The position numbers and the translations under genes are program-made. Below are positions 16,796 to 26,824 of a stretch of DNA of 64,000 nt, piece after piece; position 1 is the stretch's first letter; each line of letters opens with the position of its first letter. The stretch spans positions 806,001 to 870,000 of the forward strand of contig NZ_CP012661.1 of NCBI RefSeq assembly GCF_001620265.1. Reading direction: 5' to 3'. The stretch is from Frigidibacter mobilis. Lineage in GTDB: Bacteria > Pseudomonadota > Alphaproteobacteria > Rhodobacterales > Rhodobacteraceae. The notes beneath the pieces are model-generated. The model was not told the origin of the DNA. It saw only the letters and a list, made by a program, of their open reading frames with translations, and did no database searches.

Positions 16796-17824
16796 TCAGG
16801 CCAAAGGCCGCGCCTCGTCCAGCGGGAACAGCAAGCGCGAGACCGTGCCCCCCGCGGCATCTGCCGCCATCGTCAGTTCCGCCCCGATCTGCAGGGCGAA
16901 CTGCCGCGCGATCTGCAGGCCAAGGCTGTTGCTTGCCTCCAGGTCAAAGCTGGCGGGCAAGCCGACGCCATCGTCGCGCACCTCCAGCAGCGCCTGCGCG
17001 GGCTCCTCGGCGATCATCGTCAGGCGAACCTCCACACGGCCGCTGCGCTCGCCCGGGAAGCCGTGTTCCACGGCATTGGACAGGAACTCCGTGGCGATCA
17101 GCCCCAGCGGAATCGACTGGTCCGGCCCGATCGCCACCGGGCAGGCCTCCACCCGCTGCGCGATCCGGTCCTCGGCCCCGGTTGATTGCAGCACGTCGCG
17201 GGTCATGTCGTGCAGGAACCGGGCAAAGTCGATCTGCTGCGCGCCCGGGTCATGCAGCATCCGCTGCATCCGCGCCACCAGCGCAATCCGCCCCACCGCA
17301 TCGTCCAGCGCCCGCTTCGCCGCCGGATCCTCCACCTTGCGCCGCTGCAGCTTCAGCAGCGAGGCGACGGCCGACAGGTTGTTCGACACCCGGTGCTGCA
17401 ATTCGTGGAACATCAGCTTGCGCGCCTCGGCCAGTTCGGCGCTGCGCGCCCGCTCCGCCTGCAACCCCGCCATCGCCCGCCTCATCAGGTGCAGGATCAC
17501 GATCTCGGTGCTGGTGATGAAGGCATAGAAGGCCAGCGCTACCCCCGATGCGCCGCTGAGCGCGAACGAGTTCACCGGCGCGATGAAGAAGAACCACGCC
17601 AGCCCGCCGCAGACCAGCGCCGTCATCACTCCGGGCCAGAGGCCGGCGAAGAAGGTGGTCAGGATCACGGCCGGAAAGAAGGTCAGATAGGGAAAGCCCG
17701 CCGGCAGCACGCTGTCGAGCCCGTAGCGCAGCACGAAGGACCCAAGGCAGGCCAGCAGGGCAAATGACCATCGCCATGCCGCACTCCGTGGCCTCAAGGA
17801 CCAGTCACTGATGGCTTGAAGCAT
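16796..17824 (-). CDS. Membrane sensor histidine kinase (HisKA_2 type)
   Basis: A 342-residue kinase. Residues 20-115 hold four membrane helices of a DUF4118-like module. A coiled linker leads to the HisKA_2 phosphoacceptor segment FHELQHRVSNNLSAV (likely His144), then an HATPase domain with EFLSNAVEHGF (N box) and VRDDGVGLP (G box). HisKA_2 kinases in Alphaproteobacteria often feed PhyR-type general stress signalling. No response regulator lies nearby, so it is an orphan here. It is convergent with the copper chaperone gene. Confidence 0.9.
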   Translation of the reverse strand: MLQAISDWSLRPRSAAWRWSFALLACLGSFVLRYGLDSVLPAGFPYLTFFPAVILTTFFAGLWPGVMTALVCGGLAWFFFIAPVNSFALSGASGVALAFYAFITSTEIVILHLMRRAMAGLQAERARSAELAEARKLMFHELQHRVSNNLSAVASLLKLQRRKVEDPAAKRALDDAVGRIALVARMQRMLHDPGAQQIDFARFLHDMTRDVLQSTGAEDRIAQRVEACPVAIGPDQSIPLGLIATEFLSNAVEHGFPGERSGRVEVRLTMIAEEPAQALLEVRDDGVGLPASFDLEASNSLGLQIARQFALQIGAELTMAADAAGGTVSRLLFPLDEARPLA

Positions 17825-18004
17825 GATATCCGTACCTGTCCCTGAACGACATTTCTAGGCCGGGCGCCCGGGTACTGTCCACAGCGATTGCGGCAGGGAA
17901 CATGCCGGGAACATCGGTTTTCCGCTGACGTTGCGGCAGGGTGCTGGAATGTCCGGTCGCCGCGAGTCAGGATGCGCCGGAACGATGCAGTGCAGGGGAT
18001 CATC

Positions 18005-19420
18005 ATGCAGAACGGCGACAGGGTCTGGGATCTGGTCGAGGCGCACCGGCCCGAGTTCGTGGCGCTGGCCGACCGGGTCTTCGACACGCCCGAGGTGGCC
18101 TATGACGAATATGCCTCGGCCGAGGCGCATCTGCAGGCGCTGCAGGCGGCGGGCGCGCGCATCACCCGCGACCTCGCCGGGATTCCGACTGCGCTGATGG
18201 GCGAATGGGGGCAGGGCGGCCCGCTGATCGCCATCCTGGGCGAGTATGACGCGCTTCCCGCGCTGGGGCAGGAGCCGGGGGTGGCAGAGCCGCGCCCGCT
18301 GGGGAATGCCGGGCATGGCTGCGGGCACAACCTGCTGGGCTCGGCCGCGATGCTGGCGGCGGTGGCGCTGCGCGACTGGCTGGCGGAAACCGGCACGCCG
18401 GGCCGTGTGCGCTATTACGGCTGCCCGGCGGAAGAGGGCGGCGCCGCGAAAACCTTCATGGTCCGCGCCGGGCTCTTTGCCGATGTCGATGCCGCGATCA
18501 GCTGGCACCCCGCCGACATGACCGGCGTGTTCGAGGCGGTGTCGCTGGCCAATACCCGCATCGACTTCACCTTCACCGGCCGCGCCGCCCATGCCGCTTC
18601 GTCGCCCGAGCTTGGCCGCTCGGCGCTGGACGCGGTGGAGCTGATGAACGTCGCGGTGAACTACCTGCGCGAGCATATGCCCGACGATGCCCGCGTGCAT
18701 TACGCCTATCTCGATGCCGGGGGCGAGGCGCCGAACGTGGTGCAGGCCAAGGCCACCGTGCGCCAGCTGATCCGCACCCGCCGCCTGCGCGACCTGCGCG
18801 CGCTGGAGGGAAGGGTGCGCAAGATCGCCGAGGGCGCGGCGCTGATGACGGAAACGCAGGTCTCCGCCAAGGTCGTCTCTGCGGTGTCGGACCTTCTGGG
18901 CAATTCGGTGCTGGACCGGGTGATGGAGGCCGAGATGCAGCGCCTAGGCGCGCCGGATTTCGATGCCGCCGACAAGCCCCTTGCGGATGCCATCCGCGCC
19001 ACGCTGACGCCCGAGCATATCGCCGACACCTTCCGCCGCGCCGGCCGCCCTGTGGACCCGGATCTGGCGCTGTGTGATTTCGTCGTGCCGCTGGGGTCCG
19101 CGCCGGTGGCGGCGCAAGGCTCGACCGATGTCGGCGATGTCAGCTGGGCGGTGCCTACGGTCCAGGCCTGGGTCGCCACCTGCGCCATCGGCACCCCGTT
19201 CCACACATGGCAGCTGACCGCGCAGGGCAAGTCGCCCGCCGCGCACAAGGGCATGGTCCATGCCGCCAAGATCATGGCCGCCACCGGGCGCGCGCTGTTC
19301 GCCGCGCCGGAGGTTCTTGCCGCCGCGAAAGCCGAGCACGCAAGGCATCTGGCGGCCGAGCCCTATATCTGCCCGATGCCGGACGAGGTGCAGCCCCCAA
19401 TCCGCCCGCGGCGAAGCTAA
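18005..19420 (+). CDS. M20-family amidohydrolase (AbgB-like)
   Basis: A 471-residue metal-dependent amidohydrolase of peptidase family M20D. It shows the metal-site segment [15 protein letters not shown], the catalytic glutamate pair in [12 protein letters not shown], and an inserted dimerisation domain around [19 protein letters not shown]. The closest known type is subunit B of p-aminobenzoyl-glutamate hydrolase, but the substrate is not determinable here. ATG 18005 starts the aligned domain; the frame is open further back. The stop overlaps that of trhO on the other strand. Confidence 0.87.
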   Translation: MQNGDRVWDLVEAHRPEFVALADRVFDTPEVAYDEYASAEAHLQALQAAGARITRDLAGIPTALMGEWGQGGPLIAILGEYDALPALGQEPGVAEPRPLGNAGHGCGHNLLGSAAMLAAVALRDWLAETGTPGRVRYYGCPAEEGGAAKTFMVRAGLFADVDAAISWHPADMTGVFEAVSLANTRIDFTFTGRAAHAASSPELGRSALDAVELMNVAVNYLREHMPDDARVHYAYLDAGGEAPNVVQAKATVRQLIRTRRLRDLRALEGRVRKIAEGAALMTETQVSAKVVSAVSDLLGNSVLDRVMEAEMQRLGAPDFDAADKPLADAIRATLTPEHIADTFRRAGRPVDPDLALCDFVVPLGSAPVAAQGSTDVGDVSWAVPTVQAWVATCAIGTPFHTWQLTAQGKSPAAHKGMVHAAKIMAATGRALFAAPEVLAAAKAEHARHLAAEPYICPMPDEVQPPIRPRRS

Positions 19421-20310
19421 CCCTCTTCGCCCCGCTCCCGCGCCAGCCGCATCTGCCGCTCGCGCTCGCGGAACCGCGCGCGGTCGGCGTCGGTATGCTC
19501 GGCGGCGCAGCGATGGCAGGCCACGCCCTGCTCATATTCGGGGCGCAGCTTGTCCCCGGCGGCCAGCGGGCGGCGGCAGGCGTGGCAGAGGTCATAGTCC
19601 CCCGGCACCAGCCCGTGCCCGACGCTGACACGGCGGTCGAAGACGAAGCACTCGCCCTGCCAAAGGCTCTCGGCCTCGGGTACCTCCTCAAGGTATTTCA
19701 GGATCCCTCCCTTCAGGTGGAACACCTCGGCCACGCCCTGCGCCAGCAGGTAGTTGGTGGATTTCTCGCAGCGGATGCCCCCGGTGCAGAACATCGCCAC
19801 CCGCTTGTTGTGAAAGCGGTGGGCATTCGCCTGCCACCAGGCCGGAAACTCGCGGAAGCTGTGCGTGCCGGGGTCGACCGCGCCGGCAAAGGTGCCGATC
19901 TCGACCTCGTAGTCGTTGCGGGTGTCGATCACCGCCACATCCGGCGCCTCGATCAGCGCGTTCCACTCGGCGGGGTCGACATAGCGCCCCGTCGCCGCCA
20001 GCGGGTCCACGTCCGGCTGGCCCATCGTCACGATCTCGCGCTTCAGCCGCACCTTCATCCGCGCGAAGGGCATTTTAGGGGCCGGGCTCTCCTTCCAGTC
20101 CAGCGCCGCGCAGCCGGGCAGGGTGCGCAGATGCGCCAGCACGGCGTCGATCCCCGTGCGGGTGCCGGCGATGGTGCCGTTGACCCCCTCGCGCGCCAGC
20201 AGCAGCGTGCCCCTGACCCCCGCTGCTTCGCAGCAGGCCAGCAGCGGCCCGCGCAGGCGCGCCGGGTCGGGCAGGCGGGTGAACTGGTAGAGCGCGGCAA
20301 CGGTGAACAT
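19417..20310 (-). CDS. trhO: tRNA uridine(34) hydroxylase, rhodanese type
   Basis: A 297-residue TrhO/YceA-family protein, which hydroxylates the wobble uridine of certain tRNAs. Domains: an N-terminal acylphosphatase-like domain ([14 protein letters not shown]), a rhodanese domain ([20 protein letters not shown]) with active Cys in [12 protein letters not shown], and a C-terminal zinc-type cluster CHACRRPL ... CHRC. It is convergent with the M20 gene by 4 bases. ATG 20310 gives the family-typical start. Confidence 0.92.
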   Translation of the reverse strand: MFTVAALYQFTRLPDPARLRGPLLACCEAAGVRGTLLLAREGVNGTIAGTRTGIDAVLAHLRTLPGCAALDWKESPAPKMPFARMKVRLKREIVTMGQPDVDPLAATGRYVDPAEWNALIEAPDVAVIDTRNDYEVEIGTFAGAVDPGTHSFREFPAWWQANAHRFHNKRVAMFCTGGIRCEKSTNYLLAQGVAEVFHLKGGILKYLEEVPEAESLWQGECFVFDRRVSVGHGLVPGDYDLCHACRRPLAAGDKLRPEYEQGVACHRCAAEHTDADRARFRERERQMRLARERGEEG

Positions 20311-20394
20311 GGCGCGCTGATAGGCGATCGGCGGGGGAGGACGCAAGGGTGGGGGTGGGAGTGTCACAGGCGGGGACGCTTCGGCGGGACAGAG

Positions 20395-20431
20395 GGCAGC
20401 GCCCGCCCGAGGGGGCGGACGGGCGCTGCCC
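20395..20431. other. Long GC palindrome between trhO and pncA
   Basis: GGCAGCGCCCG is matched by its exact complement CGGGCGCTGCC 15 bases on, with extra pairing inside. It sits in the 255-base region between divergent trhO and pncA. There is no T run on either side, so a terminator is unlikely. It may be a cruciform, a protein site or an mRNA leader structure. Confidence 0.5.
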
Positions 20432-20565
20432 GGCGGCGCTGAAGCGCCTTGATTCCGGGCAAGGGGTCCAGACCGGCTAATCGGGCTTCGGGCACAGCCC
20501 ACTCCCCCTGCCATTGACGCCGCCCAACCCCGCCCCTACCAAGGGCGAAATGGCCGGAGGACCAG

Positions 20566-21186
20566 ATGCAAGCAGCCCCCCAAGCATCCGATACAGCCCT
20601 GATCGTCATCGACGTCCAGACCGATTTCTGCCCCGGCGGCGCGCTGGCGGTGGCAGAGGGCGATGCGGTCATCCCCGCGATCAACGCCATGATGCCGGGC
20701 TTCGGCATCGTGGTGCTGACGCAGGACTGGCACCCGGCAAACCACTCCAGCTTCGCGGGCAACCACCCCGGCGCGGCGCCGTTCTCGCAGATCGACATGC
20801 CCTACGGCCCCCAGGTGCTCTGGCCCAGCCATTGCGTGCAGGGCACCGAGGGCGCCGGGTTCCATCCTGCGCTCGACACCGCCCGCGCCGACATGATCCT
20901 GCGCAAGGGCTTCCGCCCCGGCATCGACAGCTATTCGGCCTTCTTCGAGAATGACCGCAGCACCGCCACCGGCCTCGAAGGCTACCTGCGCGAGCGGGGG
21001 GCGCAGCGCCTCGTGCTTACCGGCCTCGCCACCGACTTCTGCGTGGCCTATTCCGCGCTCGATGCCGTGCGGCTCGGCTTTGCCGTCACCGTGCGGCTGG
21101 ATGCCTGCCGCGCCATCGACCTGAACGGCTCGCTCGCCGCTGCCCTCGGCCAGATGCGCGCCGCGGGCGTCACGCTGGAGGGCTGA
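20566..21186 (+). CDS. pncA: Nicotinamidase
   Basis: A 206-residue isochorismatase-fold amidase converting nicotinamide to nicotinate. The catalytic triad is visible as Asp16 (LIVIDVQTDF), Lys114 (ILRKGF) and Cys159 (LTGLATDFCVA). The metal ligands are Asp54 and His56 in TQDWHPANHSSF, and His89 in WPSHCVQGT. It lies 3 bases upstream of pncB, giving a two-gene NAD-salvage operon. Confidence 0.96.
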   Translation: MQAAPQASDTALIVIDVQTDFCPGGALAVAEGDAVIPAINAMMPGFGIVVLTQDWHPANHSSFAGNHPGAAPFSQIDMPYGPQVLWPSHCVQGTEGAGFHPALDTARADMILRKGFRPGIDSYSAFFENDRSTATGLEGYLRERGAQRLVLTGLATDFCVAYSALDAVRLGFAVTVRLDACRAIDLNGSLAAALGQMRAAGVTLEG

Positions 21187-21189
21187 CCG

Positions 21190-22479
21190 ATGGATATCGC
21201 CTCGCGCGTCTATGCCCACAAGTGGAAGATCGACCCCATCGTCCGCTCGCTGATCGACACCGACTTCTACAAGCTGCTGATGTGCCAGTCGATCTTCCGC
21301 AACAGCCCAGATGCCAATGTCACCTTCAGCCTGATAAACCGCACCAGATCCATCCGCCTTGCCGAACTGGTGGACGAGGGAGAGCTGCGCGAACAGCTGG
21401 ACCATATCCGCGGCCTGTCGCTGACGCGGGGCGAATCCACCTACCTTCGCGGCAACACCTTCTACGGCAAGCGCCAGATGTTCCGCCCCGATTTCATGGA
21501 ATGGTTCGAGGCGCTGCGCCTGCCGCCCTACCACCTTGAAAAGCGCGATGGCCAGTATGAGCTGACCTTCGAGGGCAAATGGCCCGAGGTGATGCTGTGG
21601 GAAATCCCGGCGCTGGCGGTGCTGATGGAACTGCGCTCGCGCGCGGTGATGAAGGGCATGGGCAAGTTCGAACTGCAGGTGCTCTATGCCCGCGCCATGA
21701 CCAAGCTGTGGAGCAAGGTGGAACGCCTGCGCCAGATCGACGGACTGAAGCTCGCCGATTTCGGCACCCGCCGCCGCCACAGCTTCCTGTGGCAGGACTG
21801 GTGCGTGCAGGCGATGATGGAGGGGTTGGGGCCGAAATTCACCGGCACCTCCAACTGCCTGATCGCCATGCGCCGCGATATCGAGGCCATCGGCACCAAC
21901 GCCCACGAACTGCCGATGGTGCAGGCGGCGCTGGCCGATACCGACGCGGATCTGCTGCAGGCGCCCTACCGGGTGCTGGCCGACTGGCATGAAGAGCATG
22001 AGGGCAACCTGCGCATCATCCTGCCAGATACCTACGGCACCGAAGGCTTCCTGCGCCGCGCCCCCGACTGGCTGGCGGGCTGGACCGGGATCCGCATCGA
22101 CAGTGGCGACCCGGCGCGAGGTGCGGAAACCGCCATCGCCTGGTGGAAGGCCCGCGGCGAGGATCCCACGCGCAAGCTGGTGATCTTCTCCGACGGGCTC
22201 GATGTCGAGAAGATGGAAGAGCTGCAGGCGCAGTTTTCCGGCCGCGTCCGCGTCAGCTTCGGCTGGGGCACGCTGATGACCAACGATTTCCGCGGGCTGG
22301 TGCCGGGCGACGCGCTGGCGCCGTTCAGCCTTGTGTGCAAGGCGGTCAGCGTCAACGGCCGGCCCACGGTCAAGCTGTCGGACAACCCCAACAAGGCGAT
22401 GGGCCCGGCGGATGAGGTGGCGCGTTACAAGCGGGTGTTCGGGGTCGGCGATCAGGCGGCGATGGACGTGGTGGTCTGA
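21190..22479 (+). CDS. pncB: Nicotinate phosphoribosyltransferase
   Basis: A 429-residue NAPRTase that couples ATP hydrolysis to formation of nicotinate mononucleotide from nicotinate and PRPP. Family segments: [19 protein letters not shown] at the start, the FGTRRRHSF segment, [10 protein letters not shown], the autophosphorylated-His segment GTNAHELPM, and the PRPP-site region [14 protein letters not shown] followed by [10 protein letters not shown]. It immediately follows pncA, so the two complete conversion of nicotinamide to the dinucleotide precursor. Confidence 0.96.
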   Translation: MDIASRVYAHKWKIDPIVRSLIDTDFYKLLMCQSIFRNSPDANVTFSLINRTRSIRLAELVDEGELREQLDHIRGLSLTRGESTYLRGNTFYGKRQMFRPDFMEWFEALRLPPYHLEKRDGQYELTFEGKWPEVMLWEIPALAVLMELRSRAVMKGMGKFELQVLYARAMTKLWSKVERLRQIDGLKLADFGTRRRHSFLWQDWCVQAMMEGLGPKFTGTSNCLIAMRRDIEAIGTNAHELPMVQAALADTDADLLQAPYRVLADWHEEHEGNLRIILPDTYGTEGFLRRAPDWLAGWTGIRIDSGDPARGAETAIAWWKARGEDPTRKLVIFSDGLDVEKMEELQAQFSGRVRVSFGWGTLMTNDFRGLVPGDALAPFSLVCKAVSVNGRPTVKLSDNPNKAMGPADEVARYKRVFGVGDQAAMDVVV

Positions 22480-22509
22480 CGCCTCGCCGGCCTTCCGCCC
22501 GCGCCGCGA

Positions 22510-24030
22510 TCACCCCGCCAGCCCGCGCAGCGCCAGGAACACCGCTGCCGCCAGCACCCCCGAGGCGGGCACCGTCACCACCCAGGCCGCAACCACCGTC
22601 ACCACATGCGAGCGGCGCACCAGCTTGCGGCGGCGATGCTCTTCCGGCGGGTCGGCCTCGCCTGGCGCCTGGCCCAGGCTGCGCCCCAGGGCGCGCCTTC
22701 GCCGGGCAGTGTGCCACTCGCGGTAGAACCCCACGCCGAAGACCGCGCCCACGGCGGTGTGTGTGGTGCTGACCGGCAGGCCCATCCATGATGCCAGGAT
22801 CACCGTAAGCGCCGCCCCAAGCGCCACGCAATAGGCGCGCATCGGGTTCAGCCGGGTGATCTCGGTCCCCACAAGCCGGATCAGCTTCGGCCCGAACAGG
22901 ATCAGCCCCAGCGAGATGCCGATGGCACCGATTCCCGTCACCCAGGCCGGGATCAGCACTGCCGCCACCACATCGCCGGACCTGACGATCTGCACGATGG
23001 CCGCCAGCGGCCCCACCGCATTGGCCACGTCATTGGCGCCATGCGCGAAGGACAGCAGCGCCGCCGACAGGATCAGCGGCGCCGCGAACAGCCTGCGCAG
23101 CGACCGCCGCCGGTTTTCCATCCCCGCCGCCTGCCGCTGCACCAGCGGCTGCGCCACCGCCCAGCCTGTCAGCCCCACGCCCAGGCCGATCACCAGCGCG
23201 GCCAGCGGATGGACGGCCCAGATCCGGCTGAGCCCCATCATCGCCAGATAGGTGGCAAAGGTGCCCGCCATCACCCCGATCAGAACCGGCACCCACAGCC
23301 GAGCCGCGGCCAGCTTGTCCTCGACATACATGATCCGGGCCTTGATGAAGGCCAGGATCAGCGCCGCGACCATGCCCGCCAGCGCCGGCGAGGTGATCCA
23401 GCTTGCGGCGATGGCGCCGAGCTGCGCCCAGTTCACCGCCGCAAACCCCGCCGCCGCGACCCCCGCGCCCGCAACCGCCCCCACCACCGAATGCGTGGTC
23501 GAGACCGGCGCTCCCAGCAGCGTCGCCAGGTTGATCCAGACCGCCGCCGCGATCAGCGCCGCCATCATCAGCCAGATGAACACCTGCGGATCGGCCACCG
23601 CCCCCGGCGCCACGATTCCGGCCGAGATCGTCGCCACCACCTCGCCGCCGGCCAGCACCGCCCCCAGCGTCTCGAACACCGCGGCGATCGCCAGCGCCCA
23701 CCCCATGCTCAGCGCGTTCGAGCCCACCGCCGGGCCCATGTTGTTGGCCACGTCATTGGCGCCGATGTTCAGCGCCATATAGGCCCCCACCGCCGCCGCC
23801 GCGATCACGATCAGCGCCGAATGCGAGAAGCCGATCACCAGCGCCGACACCAGCGCTGCCAGCACGATGAACACCAGTGCCAGCCCCGGCGCCACCAGCG
23901 GGCGCGAGACGAACAGCGCGCCTTCCTCCAGCGCACCGATACGGTCCAGATCCTTGTCGAGGGCTTTCCAGCGGGTCATCGGGTCATCGGGGGCTGAGGG
24001 GGGCAGGGGGCACTGGGTCATCCGTCGCAA
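22510..24030 (-). CDS. pit: Inorganic phosphate transporter, PiT family
   Basis: A roughly 500-residue polytopic permease with the duplicated PiT signature: NIGANDVANNMGPAVGSNAL in the N-terminal half and AHGANDVANAVGP in the C-terminal half, each followed by a PVSTTHS/T segment. About twelve membrane helices, with a polar loop near residues 445-475. Start uncertain: ATG codons lie at 24030, 24021 and 23979; all precede the first helix. No DUF47 partner, common beside pit genes, is present; a Nudix gene lies just upstream in the same direction. Confidence 0.93.
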   Translation of the reverse strand: MRRMTQCPLPPSAPDDPMTRWKALDKDLDRIGALEEGALFVSRPLVAPGLALVFIVLAALVSALVIGFSHSALIVIAAAAVGAYMALNIGANDVANNMGPAVGSNALSMGWALAIAAVFETLGAVLAGGEVVATISAGIVAPGAVADPQVFIWLMMAALIAAAVWINLATLLGAPVSTTHSVVGAVAGAGVAAAGFAAVNWAQLGAIAASWITSPALAGMVAALILAFIKARIMYVEDKLAAARLWVPVLIGVMAGTFATYLAMMGLSRIWAVHPLAALVIGLGVGLTGWAVAQPLVQRQAAGMENRRRSLRRLFAAPLILSAALLSFAHGANDVANAVGPLAAIVQIVRSGDVVAAVLIPAWVTGIGAIGISLGLILFGPKLIRLVGTEITRLNPMRAYCVALGAALTVILASWMGLPVSTTHTAVGAVFGVGFYREWHTARRRRALGRSLGQAPGEADPPEEHRRRKLVRRSHVVTVVAAWVVTVPASGVLAAAVFLALRGLAG

Positions 24031-24047
24031 ACTCGTCTGCGGCCGGG

Positions 24048-24539
24048 TTACGGGCCTCCGCCTTCCGGGACAACTGCCAATCGCGCGGGAAGCTCCGCCA
24101 GCAGCGCCGCAAGCTCCGGCTCCCTGACCAGCGCCGCCGCCTTGGCGGGTGTCACCCAGGCCAGCTTGCGCCGCCCCTCTTCGGGATAGCCCCTTTCCAT
24201 CCGCCGCACCTGCACCGGGTAGACCGCCACCTTCACCCGCCGCGCCAGCCCGGCGCGGCTGCGCTTGGCGTAGCCGTAATGCCCCAGCGGCTCATGCGTG
24301 ACGGCGCCGTTCACCCCCGCCTCCTCCCAGGCCTCGCGCAGCGCCGCCCCGCCCAGGCTGCGCCCGCGCATCGGCCAGCCCTTGGGCAGCACCCAGCGGC
24401 CGGTATCGAGGCTGGTAATCAGCAGCACCTCCTGCACGCCGCCCCGCTCGCGCAGACACAGCGCCGCCACCTGCAGCCGCGGCGGCCGCCGGCCCATCAG
24501 CGCGGTCACCCCGGCCAGCAGTGCCGCCCCCCACCTCAC
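24048..24539 (-). CDS. Nudix hydrolase, diphosphoinositol-phosphatase-like
   Basis: A 163-residue Nudix protein. The box reads GWPMRGRSLGGAALREAWEEAGV, with the catalytic REAWEEAGV intact (quoted in two parts: GWPMRGRSLGG and AALREAWEEAGV). The preceding WVLPKGWPM is typical of the DIPP/MutT-like subgroup acting on polyphosphate-type or dinucleoside substrates. The ATG overlaps the kinase stop upstream as ATGA, and the phosphate transporter follows 18 or more bases after its stop. Substrate unknown. Confidence 0.85.
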   Translation of the reverse strand: MRWGAALLAGVTALMGRRPPRLQVAALCLRERGGVQEVLLITSLDTGRWVLPKGWPMRGRSLGGAALREAWEEAGVNGAVTHEPLGHYGYAKRSRAGLARRVKVAVYPVQVRRMERGYPEEGRRKLAWVTPAKAAALVREPELAALLAELPARLAVVPEGGGP

Positions 24540-25514
24540 AGCCGCGGCTCCCAGGGCGCGGTGCCGTCCAGTACATGCCGCGCCATCCGCAGCGCCCGTC
24601 CCGCATAGAAGCGCTGCCGCGGATCGTCCGGCCCGCGCGGCTGGCGATCCACCCGGCCGAGGCGCAGCAGCGCAGCATCACGAACAGCGCCAGCTGCCCC
24701 GGAACCAGCGCCCGCCCGGCGCGGTAGCCCGCCACCAGCGCCGCCGCCAGATCCGCCAGCGCCGGTTCCTCGAGGCTCTGCACCAGCGCGGAGGCAAGGT
24801 CGTAGTGCCGGAAGCCAAAGCCTGCATCGTCGAAGTCGATCAGCGCCAGCGTGCCCCGCTCGCACAGCACATTCTCGCGCAGCACATCGGCATGGATCAG
24901 CCCGTAATCCCCACCCGCGGCCCGCAGGCCGGCCAGGGCGGCCCGCGCCGCCGTCCGCGCCTCCAGCATCAGCGCGCGCTCGCCCGGCGCAAAGGCCGGG
25001 CTGTCCCAGAACCGCCCCAGAGCGGGGCCTCTCCCAGCAGCCCTTCCTCGTCCCAGCTGGGCCGGGCAAAGCCCTCGGGCAGCGCCATCGCATCGGTCGC
25101 CTCGTGCAGCCGTGCAACCAGCCCGCCCAGATCATGCATCATCGCCGCCTGCCCGGCGGCATTGCCCGGCAGCGGCGCCTCGGCCGTGCCAAGCGGCGCA
25201 CCGGCCAGCCAGCCGACGCAGGACAGGCAGCGCCCGTCCAAGGCCTCGACCAGCGCGCCCGACAGCGCCGGCACCGGCGCCGGCACAAGCAGCCCCGCCG
25301 CCGCCAGCCCCTGCATCCACAGCAATTCGCTCTCGATCCCGGCCGCGGTTTGATAGCCGGGCCGGTGCAACCGCAGCGCCGCGTGCCGGCCCTGCGCCAG
25401 CCGTACCTCGAACACGATATTCTCGCGGTTCTTCACCAGCCGGGGCACTTCGGCCCCGCCGCCCCACAGCGCCAGCGCCCGCCCTGCCAGTGCCAGCGCC
25501 TCGGCATCGGTCAT
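24536..25514 (-). CDS. APH-family small-molecule kinase, frame broken twice
   Basis: An aminoglycoside-phosphotransferase-fold kinase. The ATP-lobe contains KNRENIVFEVRLAQGRHAAL, the catalytic loop reads GLIHADVLRENVL, and the metal-binding DFG-equivalent is LIDFDDAGFGF. Two single bases are missing from G/C runs, near 25015-25018 and 24630-24631; repaired length is 326 residues. It overlaps the stop-start of the class III PLP gene upstream and of the Nudix gene downstream. Pairing with a phospholyase-like enzyme suggests a kinase for hydroxylysine or another hydroxy-amine rather than an antibiotic. Confidence 0.87.
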
Positions 25515-26824
25515 GCGGCCGCCTCTGCATCCAGCTCGGCCAGCACCTCGGCAAGGGTGCCGATGGCGAGGTCCGCGTTCTCGCGGCTGAAGGGCATCGG
25601 CGGGCGCAGCTTCAGGATATGCTGCTGCCGCCCGACCCGGCCCAGCAACACCCCCCGCTCGCGCATCCGCTCCACCACCTGCCCGCAGAACCCGGCCGCC
25701 GCCCGGCCGCCCTGCGCGAACTCCACCGCGAAGAACAGGCCAAGGCCGCGCACGTCATGGATCAGCGGATGCCGCAGCGCCCGCATCAGCCCCAGCGTAT
25801 AGGCGCCCACGTCATGGGCGTTCTGCACCAGCCCTTCCTCCTCGATCACCTCCAGCACCGCCAGCGCCGCCGCGCAGCTGACCGGGTTGCCGCCGAAGGT
25901 GTTGAAATAGCCGAAGGCGTTGCGGAACGCCGCCATCACGTCGGGCCGCGTCACCACCGCCGCAACCGGATGGCCATTGCCCATCGGCTTGCCCATCGTC
26001 ACCACATCGGGCGCGAAGCCTAGCCAGTCATGGCCCCAGAAATGGCTGCCGGTGCGGCCGAACCCGGGCTGCACCTCGTCGCACAGGATCAGCCCCCCGG
26101 CGCGGCGCACCACCTCGACCGTGGGCGCAAGGAAGCCCGGCCCCACGCCCGGCATCCCCTCATTGGCGAAGACCGGGCACAGCATCAGCCCGGCAAAGCC
26201 GTGCCCCGCCGCCTGCAACTCCTCGATGGCGCGCGAGACATTGGCGGCAAAGGCCACCGGCTGCGCCTGCTCGCTGCCCCCCAGCGGCAAAAGCCCGTCA
26301 GGCGCCGGCACCCGCCGCACATGGCTGGGATAGCCGCCGATCGGCGGGCGGCGGGTGGACAGGTGGCTGACCGCCGCGGTGTTGCCGTGATAGGTGTTGT
26401 CGGTGGCGATGACCCCGGTATGCCCCGTCACCGCCTGCGCCATGCGCAGCGCGATGTCATTGGCCTCGGACCCGGTGCAGACCATGATGATCTGCTGCAG
26501 GTCATGGCCGAGCTTGCCCACCAGCCGCTCGCCATACTCAAGGATGCCCTCGTGCAGATAGCGGGTATGGGTGTTCAGCAGCCCCGCCTGCCGGGCAATC
26601 GCCTCCACCACCTTCGGGTGGCAATGGCCCACATGCGGGACGTTGTTGTAGCAATCGAGGTAGCGCCGCCCGGCCGCATCCCACAGCCAGACGCCTTCCC
26701 CCCGCACCACATGCACGGGATCTTCGTAGAAGGTCGGCACGTTCGGCCCCAACAGCCGCGCGCGCCGTGCCACAAGATCGGTCCCCGGCGCGCCTGGCGC
26801 CGCGCGTTCACTCGCTGTCATCAA
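25511..26824 (-). CDS. Class III PLP enzyme, aminotransferase or phospholyase
   Basis: A 437-residue fold type I PLP enzyme. It shows the substrate segment YLDCYNNVPHVGHCHPKVVE, GSEANDIALRMA for phosphate binding, CDEVQPGFGRTG, and the PLP lysine in VVTMGKPMGNGHPVAAV. The NNVPHVGHCHP and EVQPGFGR forms are typical of the AGXT2-like group, which includes ethanolamine-phosphate and phosphohydroxylysine phospholyases. It is coupled to the APH-type kinase downstream and overlaps the arfB end by 17 bases. Lyase function is inferred. Confidence 0.85.
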   Translation of the reverse strand: MMTASERAAPGAPGTDLVARRARLLGPNVPTFYEDPVHVVRGEGVWLWDAAGRRYLDCYNNVPHVGHCHPKVVEAIARQAGLLNTHTRYLHEGILEYGERLVGKLGHDLQQIIMVCTGSEANDIALRMAQAVTGHTGVIATDNTYHGNTAAVSHLSTRRPPIGGYPSHVRRVPAPDGLLPLGGSEQAQPVAFAANVSRAIEELQAAGHGFAGLMLCPVFANEGMPGVGPGFLAPTVEVVRRAGGLILCDEVQPGFGRTGSHFWGHDWLGFAPDVVTMGKPMGNGHPVAAVVTRPDVMAAFRNAFGYFNTFGGNPVSCAAALAVLEVIEEEGLVQNAHDVGAYTLGLMRALRHPLIHDVRGLGLFFAVEFAQGGRAAAGFCGQVVERMRERGVLLGRVGRQQHILKLRPPMPFSRENADLAIGTLAEVLAELDAEAAA

